Source of the DNA: an uncultured Fusobacterium sp. | GTDB lineage: Bacteria; Fusobacteriota; Fusobacteriia; Fusobacteriales; Fusobacteriaceae | Direction: 5' to 3' | DNA length: 17,056 bases | Assembly: GCF_905200055.1 (NCBI RefSeq) | Contig: NZ_CAJKIS010000049.1 | Coordinates: 1-17,056 of the forward strand | Shown: in pieces, positions 6,052-13,998 of the stretch | Layout: the number at the start of each line of letters is the position of its first letter | Numbering within the stretch: position 1 is the first letter of the stretch | The notes under the pieces: model-generated | Database searches by the model: none | Seen by the model: only the letters and a program-made list of their open reading frames with translations | Told to the model about the DNA's origin: nothing | Position numbers and translations under genes: made by a program

Positions 6052-7782
6052 CTAAATAAGCTTTTTCATTTCTTCTTGAGTTTGATAATTTAAATAATCA
6101 TCTTTTATCTTATCTTTATTTTCATTAAAGTCTGCAGCTTTATATTTTACCTCTTTTACTTTTTCAAAAATAAAGATTGCATCATTTATCACTGCTGTTT
6201 CTATTTTATTTAAAGGAGCTTTAAATATAAGTTTTGTAAGATCACTATTATATCCTAGATTTGGAATATATCCAGCATCATTTATATTTGAATAAAGTCC
6301 ACTATGAAGAACATCTTTATTCTCTTTAGCTATATCTTCAAATTTTATTTTATTCTCAACTAATTTTACTTTTAATTCTCCTATCTCTTTCTCTTTTTGT
6401 TCTAAAGTTTCTTGAGATATTTTTGGAGTAATTAATATATGACTAGCTTTAGCTCTCTCTTCCTCATCATTTCTATCAGCTATATAAATTAAATGTTGTC
6501 CAAATATAGTTTCAACTGGTTTAGGATATATCTTTCCTACTTCTCCTTCAAATACTGCTTTTTGGAACGGTTCAACCATATCCTTTTTAGAGAACCAACC
6601 TAAATCTCCACCATTAGAGTTAGGTTCATCAGTGTTTTCTCTTGCCATATCTGCAAAGTTTTCAACTGTTAATTTTTTTAAAATCTCATTAGCTTTTTCT
6701 TTAGCAGCTTCTTTATCAGCTTCTGAAGGATCAACTTTTAATATTGCAATATAAGCATCTGTACTTGGGAAAATATCATATGCCATTCTATTTTTATTAA
6801 AGAATTCTTTTAATTGTTCATCTGTAGGGTTTAAAGAATTTTTTATATTTTCAAAAAGTCCTTTATTGTACTCAGCAAATTTATATTCAATTGGAAGAGT
6901 TTCATCTACTTTTACTCCTCTTGCAACTGCAGCTTTTACAAGTTTAAATTGATTTTCAAAGTAGTCTTTGCTCAATTCTCTTGCTTTTTCTCTATCTCCA
7001 TTTGTTAAAAATAGATTTTGTAAAGTTCTTCTTGCCATATCTAAATTAGTAATAACAAATCCATCTGATTCTAATTCAGGTTTTTCTACATAAGCAGAGT
7101 ATTCATCAGCAACATTTTCTAGTTTTATTTTATTTCTATATTGTTCTAATAATGCTGCATACTCTTCATTACCTTTTATCTCTTTTAGCTCTTTTACTAT
7201 ACTGTTTTTAACTTCATCTAATTTTTTCCCATTAAACATAGTATATTGATTTTCATTATAGTACTCTTTTATCTCGTCTTCTGTTGGAGTAATATTTTCA
7301 CGAACTTTTTCAAGAGTTTTTGCTACAATAAGATTTTTTTCTAATTCATCTTTAAAACTTCTTCTAGTATATCCTTGCACTTGTAGCATTCTTTTAAACT
7401 GCTCTTTATTTCCAATAGAACTTTCTATTCTATCATATTGCTCACTAACTTCACTTCCAGGTACTTTAACCTTTAAATCCTCAGCTATTTTCAAAGTAAT
7501 ATTTTTATCTACAACTTCATTAAAAGCTATGATATCAATTAAACTTCTATCTATTTTATCTCCTAAATATTTTGAATATCCATCAATCATTGTAGATTTT
7601 GTTCTTTCTACTTCAAGTTTCGATATTTTTTCTCCATCTAATTTAAAGGCATAAGTAGCTCCACTACCACTCATACTTCCTTTAAGGTTCATCAGTGTTA
7701 AATAACTTCCACTTAATACAAATAATATAGTGACAAACCAGATAATAGGTTTCATTTGTTTACGAAATTTTCTAATTGCCAT
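6052..7782 (-). CDS. Membrane-anchored peptidyl-prolyl cis-trans isomerase (PpiD/SurA-like, parvulin type)
   Basis: 576 residues. A basic N-terminus and one membrane segment (about 11-31) anchor it in the inner membrane with the rest outside, like PpiD. A SurA_N-like helical chaperone region spans about 45-210. A first parvulin (PpiC) domain spans about 341-437, with SNGGDLGWFSKKDMVEPF (389-406) and FGQHLIYI (427-434). A second, poorer rotamase repeat begins at KASHILITPK (445-454) and runs to about 545; its middle lacks the GGDLGW signature. Likely role: folding of exported and outer-membrane proteins. The ATG is preceded two codons upstream by an in-frame stop, so the start is firm, but the Shine-Dalgarno lies beyond a hairpin (see 7792-7820). 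It follows the sigma-54 activator gene with no clear terminator between and ends in a strong terminator. Confidence 0.92.
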   Translation of the reverse strand: MAIRKFRKQMKPIIWFVTILFVLSGSYLTLMNLKGSMSGSGATYAFKLDGEKISKLEVERTKSTMIDGYSKYLGDKIDRSLIDIIAFNEVVDKNITLKIAEDLKVKVPGSEVSEQYDRIESSIGNKEQFKRMLQVQGYTRRSFKDELEKNLIVAKTLEKVRENITPTEDEIKEYYNENQYTMFNGKKLDEVKNSIVKELKEIKGNEEYAALLEQYRNKIKLENVADEYSAYVEKPELESDGFVITNLDMARRTLQNLFLTNGDREKARELSKDYFENQFKLVKAAVARGVKVDETLPIEYKFAEYNKGLFENIKNSLNPTDEQLKEFFNKNRMAYDIFPSTDAYIAILKVDPSEADKEAAKEKANEILKKLTVENFADMARENTDEPNSNGGDLGWFSKKDMVEPFQKAVFEGEVGKIYPKPVETIFGQHLIYIADRNDEEERAKASHILITPKISQETLEQKEKEIGELKVKLVENKIKFEDIAKENKDVLHSGLYSNINDAGYIPNLGYNSDLTKLIFKAPLNKIETAVINDAIFIFEKVKEVKYKAADFNENKDKIKDDYLNYQTQEEMKKLI

Positions 7783-7791
7783 AACTTATGC

Positions 7792-7820
7792 ATTATCAGA
7801 ATATATCTGATAATCTCCCC
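7792..7820 (-). promoter_or_regulatory. Hairpin between Shine-Dalgarno and start codon of the PPIase gene
   Basis: On the minus strand GGGGAG (7820-7815) is the only good ribosome-binding site upstream of the ATG at 7782, but it is 32 nt away. Between them lies a perfect 9-bp inverted repeat, ATTATCAGA (7814-7806) and TCTGATAAT (7800-7792), with a 5-nt loop. Folding would leave about 9-10 unpaired nt between the Shine-Dalgarno and the ATG, a workable spacing. The same palindrome could instead be a DNA operator. Confidence 0.55.
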
Positions 7821-7865
7821 TTTCCTTTTTTATCTATAGCTTATATTACTTTCAATTAGTTATTT

Positions 7866-9251
7866 TTATTTAAAATCTAAACCGTATTTTCTAATTTTTT
7901 CATATAGAGTTGTTCTTCCAATTCCAAGAAGTTTTGATGTTTCTTGTTTATTCCATCTTGTTTTTTGAAGAGCAATAGCTATAACTACTTTTTCCACATC
8001 TGCTAAACTATAGATCTCTTGTTCAAGAATATCTTTTAATGGTCCAACTCCTACAACTGTTTTATTTTCAACAGTATCAGATTTCATTTTTATTTCTAAT
8101 GGTAGATCTTCTATTCCAATTATTTTATCAGTAGAAAGTATAACCATTCTTTCTATCATATTTTTTAACTCTCTAATATTTCCAGGATAAGAATATTCCA
8201 TTAAATATTTCATAGCTTCTCCTGAAATAACTGGAGTGTCTCTATGAAGTTCTCTAACTATCTTATTTAAGAAATAGTTAGCTAGTAGAGGAATATCTTC
8301 TTTTCTATCTCTTAGAGGTGGAACTTCAATTGGGAATACTGTTAATCTATGGTATAGATCTTTTCTGAATTTTCCCTTTTCTGTTTCATCTTTAAGGTCT
8401 TTATCACTAGCAACAATAAATCTTACATCTACTCTTCTAGTTTTATTTCCTCCTACTCTTTTTAATTCTCCATATTCAATAACTCTTAGAAGTTTAGATT
8501 GAATTTTTACATCCATAGCTGAAATATCATCTAAGAACATAGTTCCTCCATCAGCTTCTTCTAATAATCCTTTTTTACTTGCATTAGCTCCAGTAAATGC
8601 CCCTCTTTCATATCCGAAAAGTTCTCTTTCCATTGTTTCTTCTGGCATAGATGCACAACTTACAACAATGTAATTATTTTTTCTTCTGTCACTTTTCTTG
8701 AATATTTCTTTAGCTACTAGTTCTTTTCCAAGCCCATTTTCTCCAGTAATAAGAACAGGTAGATCGCTTTCAGCAACTTTTTCTATAAGGTTTTTAACAT
8801 CTTTAATTCTTGAAGATTGTCCTACTATTTCAGTTTCTTCTTCGCTACTTAGTAATTTTTCCTCTAATTTTCTCTTTTCTTTTAAAATTTCAAGATTTTT
8901 AAGAGCTGGCATTATTATTCTGTTCATCTCTCTTAATTCAACTGGCTTCATCATATAGTTATAGATATCTGCATTTTTTAGTTCATTTAAAATCTCTTCA
9001 TTTTCATCATCTAAAAGAGCAACTACTACAAAATCTTTTCCAATACCATTTAATTTTCTCTTTGCCTCTGCAAAATTAAACCAAGTTAAATATTCATCTA
9101 ATAATACAATATCAAAATCACTTTCTCTTAACATATCTAATGCATCAAGAAGATTATTAAATGTTATAATTTCATATTGCTCTGAAAGTTCTTTTCTTAT
9201 TTGTTTCAATGTTTCTTTTCTTTCTGAAATCGCTAAAATAGCATTCTTCAT
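7866..9251 (-). CDS. NtrC-family sigma-54-dependent transcriptional activator with incomplete receiver domain
   Basis: 461 residues from the ATG at 9251, which has GGGAGG at 6-nt spacing; the in-frame ATG at 9257 abuts the Shine-Dalgarno and is unlikely. Residues 1-120 form a receiver domain with Asp52 (IVLLDEYL) and Lys102 (YMMKPVE). The acidic pair after the first strand is reduced to Ser-Glu and the usual Thr/Ser switch residue is absent. The AAA+ domain (about 142-375) has Walker A GENGLGKE (170-177), the sigma-54 contact loop GAFTGA (217-222), Walker B GGTMFLDD (235-242) and PGNIREL (356-362). A Fis-type HTH ends the protein (about 427-456). No histidine kinase is adjacent. It should activate RpoN promoters, implying that the genome encodes sigma-54. 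Targets are unknown; the downstream PPIase gene suggests an envelope-stress link, as inference only. Confidence 0.93.
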   Translation of the reverse strand: MKNAILAISERKETLKQIRKELSEQYEIITFNNLLDALDMLRESDFDIVLLDEYLTWFNFAEAKRKLNGIGKDFVVVALLDDENEEILNELKNADIYNYMMKPVELREMNRIIMPALKNLEILKEKRKLEEKLLSSEEETEIVGQSSRIKDVKNLIEKVAESDLPVLITGENGLGKELVAKEIFKKSDRRKNNYIVVSCASMPEETMERELFGYERGAFTGANASKKGLLEEADGGTMFLDDISAMDVKIQSKLLRVIEYGELKRVGGNKTRRVDVRFIVASDKDLKDETEKGKFRKDLYHRLTVFPIEVPPLRDRKEDIPLLANYFLNKIVRELHRDTPVISGEAMKYLMEYSYPGNIRELKNMIERMVILSTDKIIGIEDLPLEIKMKSDTVENKTVVGVGPLKDILEQEIYSLADVEKVVIAIALQKTRWNKQETSKLLGIGRTTLYEKIRKYGLDFK

Positions 9252-9320
9252 ACCCATCCTCCCTATTTATATCGTTATTTTCAAAAATAATTCATATTTT
9301 ATTGTTTTCTACTATAATGT

Positions 9321-9349
9321 ATTATAATAGATATTCTGTATTTTTTCAA
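9321..9349 (-). promoter_or_regulatory. Promoter of the activator-PPIase unit
   Basis: TTGAAA (9349-9344), a 17-bp spacer and TATAAT (9326-9321) on the minus strand, giving +1 near 9314 and a leader of about 63 nt. It is a sigma-70 type promoter. A 7-bp inverted repeat, AAGACTA/TAGTCTT (9389-9395 with 9348-9354), overlaps the -35 and could be incidental. Confidence 0.82.
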
Positions 9350-9399
9350 GACTATTTTTTATTTTTTTAGTAATCATATTTGTAAAATTAGTCTTTAAG

Positions 9400-10419
9400 C
9401 TATTTTGTAAGGTTGAAAATATCATTAGCTGAGATATAAATAAATAGTCCAAACAACAACATCATTCCAGCTGCATGTATTCTCTCCTCTGTCTTTTTAT
9501 TAACTTTTATACCCACTAATTCCAATAAAACAAATATTATTCTACCACCATCAAGTGCAGGAAGAGGAAGTAAATTCAAAATTCCTACATTGACAGAAAG
9601 AAGTGCTGTTAACCAAGCAACAATTCCTATTCCCTCTTTTGAAGCTTCTCCAACAACTTTTATTATTCCTATTGGTCCACTTATCTCTTCACTTTTTACT
9701 TTTCCGCTTATTATCATTTTTAATCCATCTAAAGTATCTACCATTATCTTTTTTAATCCTAAAAAACTAGCTTTTAGAGCTTCTCCAAAAGTAAACTTCT
9801 CTATATGATAATCAGGTAAAATTCCAAGTATATATCTTTTTGTTTCTGGTTCATAAGTTAGTTTCAAATCTATATCTTTTGTTTCATTTTTTCTTTCAAT
9901 AACAAGTTTTATCTCATCTTTTCTTTCTAATCCACTTATAGTTTTACCTATATCTTCCCAGCTATTAATATTTACTCCATTTATTGATAAAATCCTATCT
10001 TTAGGTAATAAAACTTTGCTTCCATTACTATTTTCTAAAATATGTCCTATTACTGCTTCCTTATTTTGAACAGCTTTTCCACTTACATTAAGCATAATAA
10101 AAATAATAGAAAAAGCAAGTAAAAAATTCATAAATACTCCAGCAAATAGTACTATCAATCTAGCAAAAGGAGATTTACTATTAAAACCATCCTCTACTTT
10201 ACTATCAACTTCCATTCCTTCTATATTTACAAATCCGCCTAATGGAATTGCTCTAAAAGAGTATGTTGTATTTATTGTATCATATGAGTATACTTGAGGT
10301 CCCATTCCTATTGAAAATTCACTTACAGGCATTTTAAAAAACTTTGCTGTAACAAAATGTCCTAGTTCATGAATAAATATAATTATTCCTAGTACAATTA
10401 TTGCTGCTATTATGTTCAT
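9400..10419 (-). CDS. rseP: Site-2 (RIP) zinc metalloprotease RseP
   Basis: 339 residues, a compact RseP with one PDZ domain. The first membrane segment carries the zinc motif HELGH (17-21). PLGGFVN (59-65) and a membrane segment (about 86-111) follow, then a PDZ domain (about 120-190), SGPIGI (247-252), and NLLPLPALDGGR (282-293) with the third zinc ligand Asp290, then C-terminal membrane segments. In other bacteria it performs intramembrane cleavage of anti-sigma factors and remnant signal peptides. Start ATG has GGAGG at 6 nt. It is the last gene of the uppS-cdsA-dxr-tmk-rseP operon, 12 bp after tmk. No strong terminator follows before the next promoter, so some read-through into the activator gene is possible. 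Confidence 0.96.
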   Translation of the reverse strand: MNIIAAIIVLGIIIFIHELGHFVTAKFFKMPVSEFSIGMGPQVYSYDTINTTYSFRAIPLGGFVNIEGMEVDSKVEDGFNSKSPFARLIVLFAGVFMNFLLAFSIIFIMLNVSGKAVQNKEAVIGHILENSNGSKVLLPKDRILSINGVNINSWEDIGKTISGLERKDEIKLVIERKNETKDIDLKLTYEPETKRYILGILPDYHIEKFTFGEALKASFLGLKKIMVDTLDGLKMIISGKVKSEEISGPIGIIKVVGEASKEGIGIVAWLTALLSVNVGILNLLPLPALDGGRIIFVLLELVGIKVNKKTEERIHAAGMMLLFGLFIYISANDIFNLTK

Positions 10420-10431
10420 CTATTTCCTCCA

Positions 10432-11106
10432 TTATAAAACTACTTTCTCTACAAGAGAAAAAACCTCTTCTCCTATCTCTTCAATAGTTTTTATTCTCTC
10501 TCCATCACTGCATTTTATCTCTTTCCAGTTATATGTATTAGCTATTTTACAAGCATTTACATGAGATTCCTTTAAATATTCCTTATCTCTTTCGTGAATA
10601 TCTTTTTTCTCCTCTCCAGTTATCTTATTTTTTCTCTCTGCCATTAATTTTACTGCCATCTCAGTTGGCATATTTAAAAATATTACTAAATCTGGACGAG
10701 GTATACCCATCTTTTCATACTCTAAATCTTCTAACCAATTTAAATATTGTTTCTTTTCATCTAAATCTTTAATTTTAGAAGCTTGATGTACCATATTAGA
10801 AGTTACATATCTATCAGTAACTATTATTCCATCTTCATTATAGAATTTTTCCCAATCTGTTTTAAATGAAGCATATCTATCTATTGCATACATTGTAGAT
10901 ACAGGATATGGATTTACCTTCATTGCATCTTCTCCAAATGCTCCTGACAAATACATTTTTACTGGCTCACAAGCTGGACTATCATAATTGGGAAAAGATA
11001 TTTTTTTAACTTTTAACCCTTTCTCCTCTAACTTTTCAAATAATCTCTTAGTTTGTGTTTCTTTTCCACTTGAATCTGTTCCCTCTATAACTATAAGTTT
11101 TCCCAT
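10432..11106 (-). CDS. tmk: Thymidylate kinase (dTMP kinase)
   Basis: 224 residues of the thymidylate kinase P-loop family; phosphorylates dTMP to dTDP. It resembles the clostridia-type branch (starts MGKLIVIEGTDSSGK). The P-loop GTDSSGKETQ (9-18) differs from the common GxDGAGKTTQ. Further landmarks are FPNYDSP (38-44), AIDRYAS (74-80), TDRYVTSN (97-104), RPDLVIFLNMPTE (137-149) and a lid region with ERDKEYLKESH (172-182). The start lies 2 bp after the dxr stop, with its ribosome-binding site (GAGGAG) inside the end of dxr. Placing tmk between dxr and rseP is unusual compared with the common uppS-cdsA-dxr-rseP order. A related deoxynucleoside monophosphate kinase specificity cannot be excluded. 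Confidence 0.9.
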   Translation of the reverse strand: MGKLIVIEGTDSSGKETQTKRLFEKLEEKGLKVKKISFPNYDSPACEPVKMYLSGAFGEDAMKVNPYPVSTMYAIDRYASFKTDWEKFYNEDGIIVTDRYVTSNMVHQASKIKDLDEKKQYLNWLEDLEYEKMGIPRPDLVIFLNMPTEMAVKLMAERKNKITGEEKKDIHERDKEYLKESHVNACKIANTYNWKEIKCSDGERIKTIEEIGEEVFSLVEKVVL

Positions 11107-11108
11107 TT

Positions 11109-12269
11109 TTACTCCTCTTTCTCTCCATATTCACTATATACCCATTCTCTTGTCTCTCTATCTACACTTTTAACAGTTTCAACACTATCTATCTCTATAG
11201 GGATATGTCTTTCCATAGCTTTTTCTATTATCTCATATATTGTTAAGAATCCTATTTTTCCTTTCATAAACAATTCTACTGCCACTTCATTTGCTGCATT
11301 AAATACTGCTGGCATAGATTTTCCTCTTCTCCCTGCTCTATATGCAAGTTCTACTCCTTTAAAAGTTTTATTGTCTACCTTTTCAAAAGTCAATGTTGAT
11401 GCTTTTGTAAAATCAAGAGGCTCAAAAACTCTGTTTGCTTCTCTCTCTGGATATGTAAAAGCATATTGAATAGGAAGTTTCATATCTGGTGCCCCTAGTT
11501 GTGCTATTACAGCTCTATCTTTAAACTCTACCATAGAGTGAATTATACTTTGAGGATGAACTAAAACTTCTATATTATCATAATCTACTCCAAAAAGTTC
11601 ATGAGCTTCTATAACTTCTAATCCTTTATTTACTAATGATGATGAATCTATAGTTATCTTTTTACCCATAGACCAGTTAGGATGTTTAAGTGCATCTTCT
11701 ACCTTTACATTCTTTAACTCTTCTACACTTTTACCTCTAAAAGTTCCACCACTAGCAGTAATTATAAGCTTATTTACCTCATTTTTTCTTCCAACTAACA
11801 TAGATTGAAATATTGCTGAATGCTCACTATCTACTGGTACTATCTCTGCTTTTGGATACTCTTTTAAAAGTTTATTTATATATCCTCCAGCTGCAACCAT
11901 TGTTTCTTTATTAGCAAGAGCTATTCTCTTTTCATTTTTTATTCCTGCCACTGTTGCCTCTATTCCTATAGCTCCACTTACAGCTGTTAAAAGAATATCA
12001 TAATCTTTTAGGTTAGCTAATTCTGTCAATCCACTATCTCCTAAGAATAGCTTTACTTCTGGAAACTCTTTAGCTATTTCTAAGTATCCCTCTTCAGTCC
12101 CTACACAAACATATTTAGGAGAAAACTCTTTTATCTGCTCAATTAATAGTTTATGATTTCTATTTCCACTTAAAGCTACTACTTGAAACTTTCCATTACT
12201 ATTTCTTATTACATCTAATGCACTTGTCCCTATACTTCCTGTTGAACCTAATACAACTATTTTTTTCAT
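11109..12269 (-). CDS. dxr: 1-deoxy-D-xylulose 5-phosphate reductoisomerase
   Basis: 386 residues; converts DXP to MEP with NADPH and a divalent metal, the first committed step of the MEP isoprenoid pathway. The NADPH loop GSTGSIGTSALDVI (8-21) opens the protein. Metal ligands are in VDSEHSAIFQ (146-155: Asp147, Glu149) and NKGLEVIEAHELF (214-226: Glu218). HPNWSMGKKITIDSSS (196-211) and HPQSIIHSMVEF are also conserved. Its product feeds the UppS made from the same operon. The ribosome-binding site AGGAGG is 8 nt upstream, immediately after a terminator-like hairpin (12286-12323), so its transcription may need read-through. Confidence 0.98.
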   Translation of the reverse strand: MKKIVVLGSTGSIGTSALDVIRNSNGKFQVVALSGNRNHKLLIEQIKEFSPKYVCVGTEEGYLEIAKEFPEVKLFLGDSGLTELANLKDYDILLTAVSGAIGIEATVAGIKNEKRIALANKETMVAAGGYINKLLKEYPKAEIVPVDSEHSAIFQSMLVGRKNEVNKLIITASGGTFRGKSVEELKNVKVEDALKHPNWSMGKKITIDSSSLVNKGLEVIEAHELFGVDYDNIEVLVHPQSIIHSMVEFKDRAVIAQLGAPDMKLPIQYAFTYPEREANRVFEPLDFTKASTLTFEKVDNKTFKGVELAYRAGRRGKSMPAVFNAANEVAVELFMKGKIGFLTIYEIIEKAMERHIPIEIDSVETVKSVDRETREWVYSEYGEKEE

Positions 12270-12285
12270 TAAACCTTCCTCCTAC

Positions 12286-12323
12286 GAAAAAAACAGGGTG
12301 AATAAAATAAACTTTTTTCACCC
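12286..12323 (-). terminator. Terminator or attenuator between cdsA and dxr
   Basis: Minus-strand GGGTGAA (12323-12317) pairs with TTCACCC (12302-12296), and a seven-U run (12292-12286) follows after UG. This is a textbook intrinsic terminator form with a 7-bp core and an A/U-rich loop that can pair further. It ends only 16 bp before the dxr ATG, leaving no room for a promoter, so it is more likely an attenuator within the operon than its end. Confidence 0.75.
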
Positions 12324-12343
12324 AATAATATCTATATTTTTTA

Positions 12344-13168
12344 TTATAATACTACAATTTTTAATAAATAATAAACAACTGGAGCTACAAAAAGCATACT
12401 ATCAAATCTATCTAATATTCCACCATGCCCTCTCAATATTGTTCCTGAATCTTTAACTTTAAACTCTCTTTTAAACATAGATTCACCTAAATCTCCAATC
12501 TGAGCAACAATACTGATAAATACTCCTATTATAATTATATTAAATAATCCTAAGTCTCCATTTTCTAAAAGTTTAAAATACTTTTCAAGAATATAAAGTG
12601 AACATATTGTAAAAAATATTCCTCCTAAAGATCCCTCTATTGATTTTTTAGGACTTATACTACTAAATCCTCTCTTAAATATTTTTCTACCTATTGTTAA
12701 TCCTGTAAAATAAGCAAATGTATCACAAACCCAGACCATTATTTGAGCTGTTAAAAGCCACTTTCCTCCATTTGGTAAAAAACTTATAAGTATCACATGA
12801 GAAAATAAAACTGATACATATAATGCACCTAACAATGTTACCCCTAAATCTGCACTTGAATTTTCAACTTTATTTTGAAGAACTCTATATCCTATTAATA
12901 AAACTGCAAGCATAGAAAATACAAACATATTATCTATCTCTATTTTTCCTAATTGATTTAAGAAAAGTATATTAGGTATTGCTAATGCTCCTAATATTCC
13001 CATTATCTTGTAAGGTTTCTTTCCTCCAATTTCTGCCATATTGTAAAATTCATATGTAGCCATACCTATTATTATATTTGCAAATATTAATAAGGGTATT
13101 CCACCACTATATAGGATCCAAATAAGAACTGGTATTCCTATTATAGCTACCATTATTCTGCTCAGCAT
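12344..13168 (-). CDS. cdsA: Phosphatidate cytidylyltransferase (CDP-diglyceride synthase)
   Basis: 274 residues, integral membrane enzyme with about eight hydrophobic segments. It makes CDP-diacylglycerol from phosphatidic acid and CTP, the branch point for phospholipids. The family signature is complete at the C-terminus: SMFKREFKVKDSG (230-242) followed by LRGHGGILDRFD (245-256). SPKKSIEGSLGG in the middle is also typical. The start overlaps the uppS stop by one base (TAATG), and the ribosome-binding site GGAGG lies in the last uppS codons, so the two are translationally coupled. Confidence 0.97.
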   Translation of the reverse strand: MLSRIMVAIIGIPVLIWILYSGGIPLLIFANIIIGMATYEFYNMAEIGGKKPYKIMGILGALAIPNILFLNQLGKIEIDNMFVFSMLAVLLIGYRVLQNKVENSSADLGVTLLGALYVSVLFSHVILISFLPNGGKWLLTAQIMVWVCDTFAYFTGLTIGRKIFKRGFSSISPKKSIEGSLGGIFFTICSLYILEKYFKLLENGDLGLFNIIIIGVFISIVAQIGDLGESMFKREFKVKDSGTILRGHGGILDRFDSMLFVAPVVYYLLKIVVL

Positions 13169-13854
13169 TATTTAACTCCTCCAAATCTTCTATCTCTTTT
13201 ATTATAACTTTCTATTGCTTTTTCTAATTCTTTCTCATCAAAATCAGGCCATAAAGTATCTGTTATGTAGATTTCTGAATATGCTATCTGCCATAGTAAA
13301 AAGTTTGATATTCTTAACTCCCCACTTGTTCTTATTAAAAGTTCTGGATCAGGAATATCTCTATACATATATTTTGAGAATTCCTCTTCTGTTATCTCTT
13401 TTTTCCCCTCTTTTAATAATCTATTTATTCCATCTATAATCTCAGCACGTCCACCATAGTTAAATGCTATATTAAGATTAAGCCCTGTATTATCCTTGCT
13501 TAAATCTTCTAATTTTTTTATTGCTGTTAATAGTGATTCACTTACATTTTCTTCTCTCCCAGAAACTGTAAATTTTATATTGTTTTCCATTATATTTTTT
13601 TCTTCACCTTTTAGATAAGTTTTAAATAGAAACATTAAAGCCTCTACTTCTTCCTTACTTCTCTTCCAGTTCTCTGTTGAAAAAGCATATACTGTAAGAT
13701 GTTTTATCTCTAATTTTGCAGCATGTGTTATTATCTTTCTTAAAGCTTTTGCTCCCTCTCTATGTCCTAAAGTTCTAGGTAGCCCTCTTCTTTTAGCCCA
13801 TCTTCCATTTCCATCCATTATTATAGCTATATGTTTAGGAATATTTAGTTCCAT
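13168..13854 (-). CDS. uppS: Isoprenyl transferase / undecaprenyl diphosphate synthase (cis-prenyltransferase)
   Basis: 228 residues. Condenses isopentenyl diphosphate onto an allylic primer to make the long-chain polyprenyl carrier used for peptidoglycan and other envelope glycans. HIAIIMDGNGRWAKRRG (8-24) carries the catalytic Asp14; GHREGA (30-35), FSTENWKRS (near 58-66), FNYGGRAEI and DPELLIRTSGELRISNFLLW are all conserved family blocks. First gene of the operon, with an extended -10 promoter upstream and a strong ribosome-binding site (GAGGTGAT, 5 nt before ATG). Product length of the lipid cannot be read from sequence here, though the C55 carrier is expected. Confidence 0.98.
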   Translation of the reverse strand: MELNIPKHIAIIMDGNGRWAKRRGLPRTLGHREGAKALRKIITHAAKLEIKHLTVYAFSTENWKRSKEEVEALMFLFKTYLKGEEKNIMENNIKFTVSGREENVSESLLTAIKKLEDLSKDNTGLNLNIAFNYGGRAEIIDGINRLLKEGKKEITEEEFSKYMYRDIPDPELLIRTSGELRISNFLLWQIAYSEIYITDTLWPDFDEKELEKAIESYNKRDRRFGGVK

Positions 13855-13882
13855 TTCTTATCACCTCATTATTATTCAATAA

Positions 13883-13911
13883 ATTTTACCATATTTATCG
13901 AAATATTTCTA
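13883..13911 (-). promoter_or_regulatory. Extended -10 promoter of the uppS operon
   Basis: TAAAAT (13888-13883) is preceded by TGG, forming an extended -10, with a weak -35 TAGAAA (13911-13906) at 17 bp. It lies just after the terminator of the amidohydrolase gene, and +1 would be near 13876. Confidence 0.6.
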
Positions 13912-13944
13912 TCATATTTACTACTTGAAGTCTTAAAAATGAAT

Positions 13945-13989
13945 AAAAAAATACACTTAATATCTCAAGTATCTAAGATATCAAGTGTA
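13945..13989 (-). terminator. Intrinsic terminator of the amidohydrolase gene
   Basis: Minus-strand TACACTTGATATCT (13989-13976) pairs with AGATATTAAGTGTA (13965-13952) over 14 bp with one G-U and a 10-nt loop, followed by seven U (13951-13945). It begins 9 bp after the gene's stop. Confidence 0.92.
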
Positions 13990-13998
13990 CTATAGTTT

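Noticed and set aside
8698..8958. Open frame of 86 codons on the plus strand.
   Set aside because: Antisense to the receiver/AAA+ junction of the sigma-54 activator; no domain, no ribosome-binding site.
9348..9395. 7-bp inverted repeat AAGACTA/TAGTCTT as terminator of rseP.
   Set aside because: The loop is about 34 nt, the stem short and there is no proper U tract; it may be chance.
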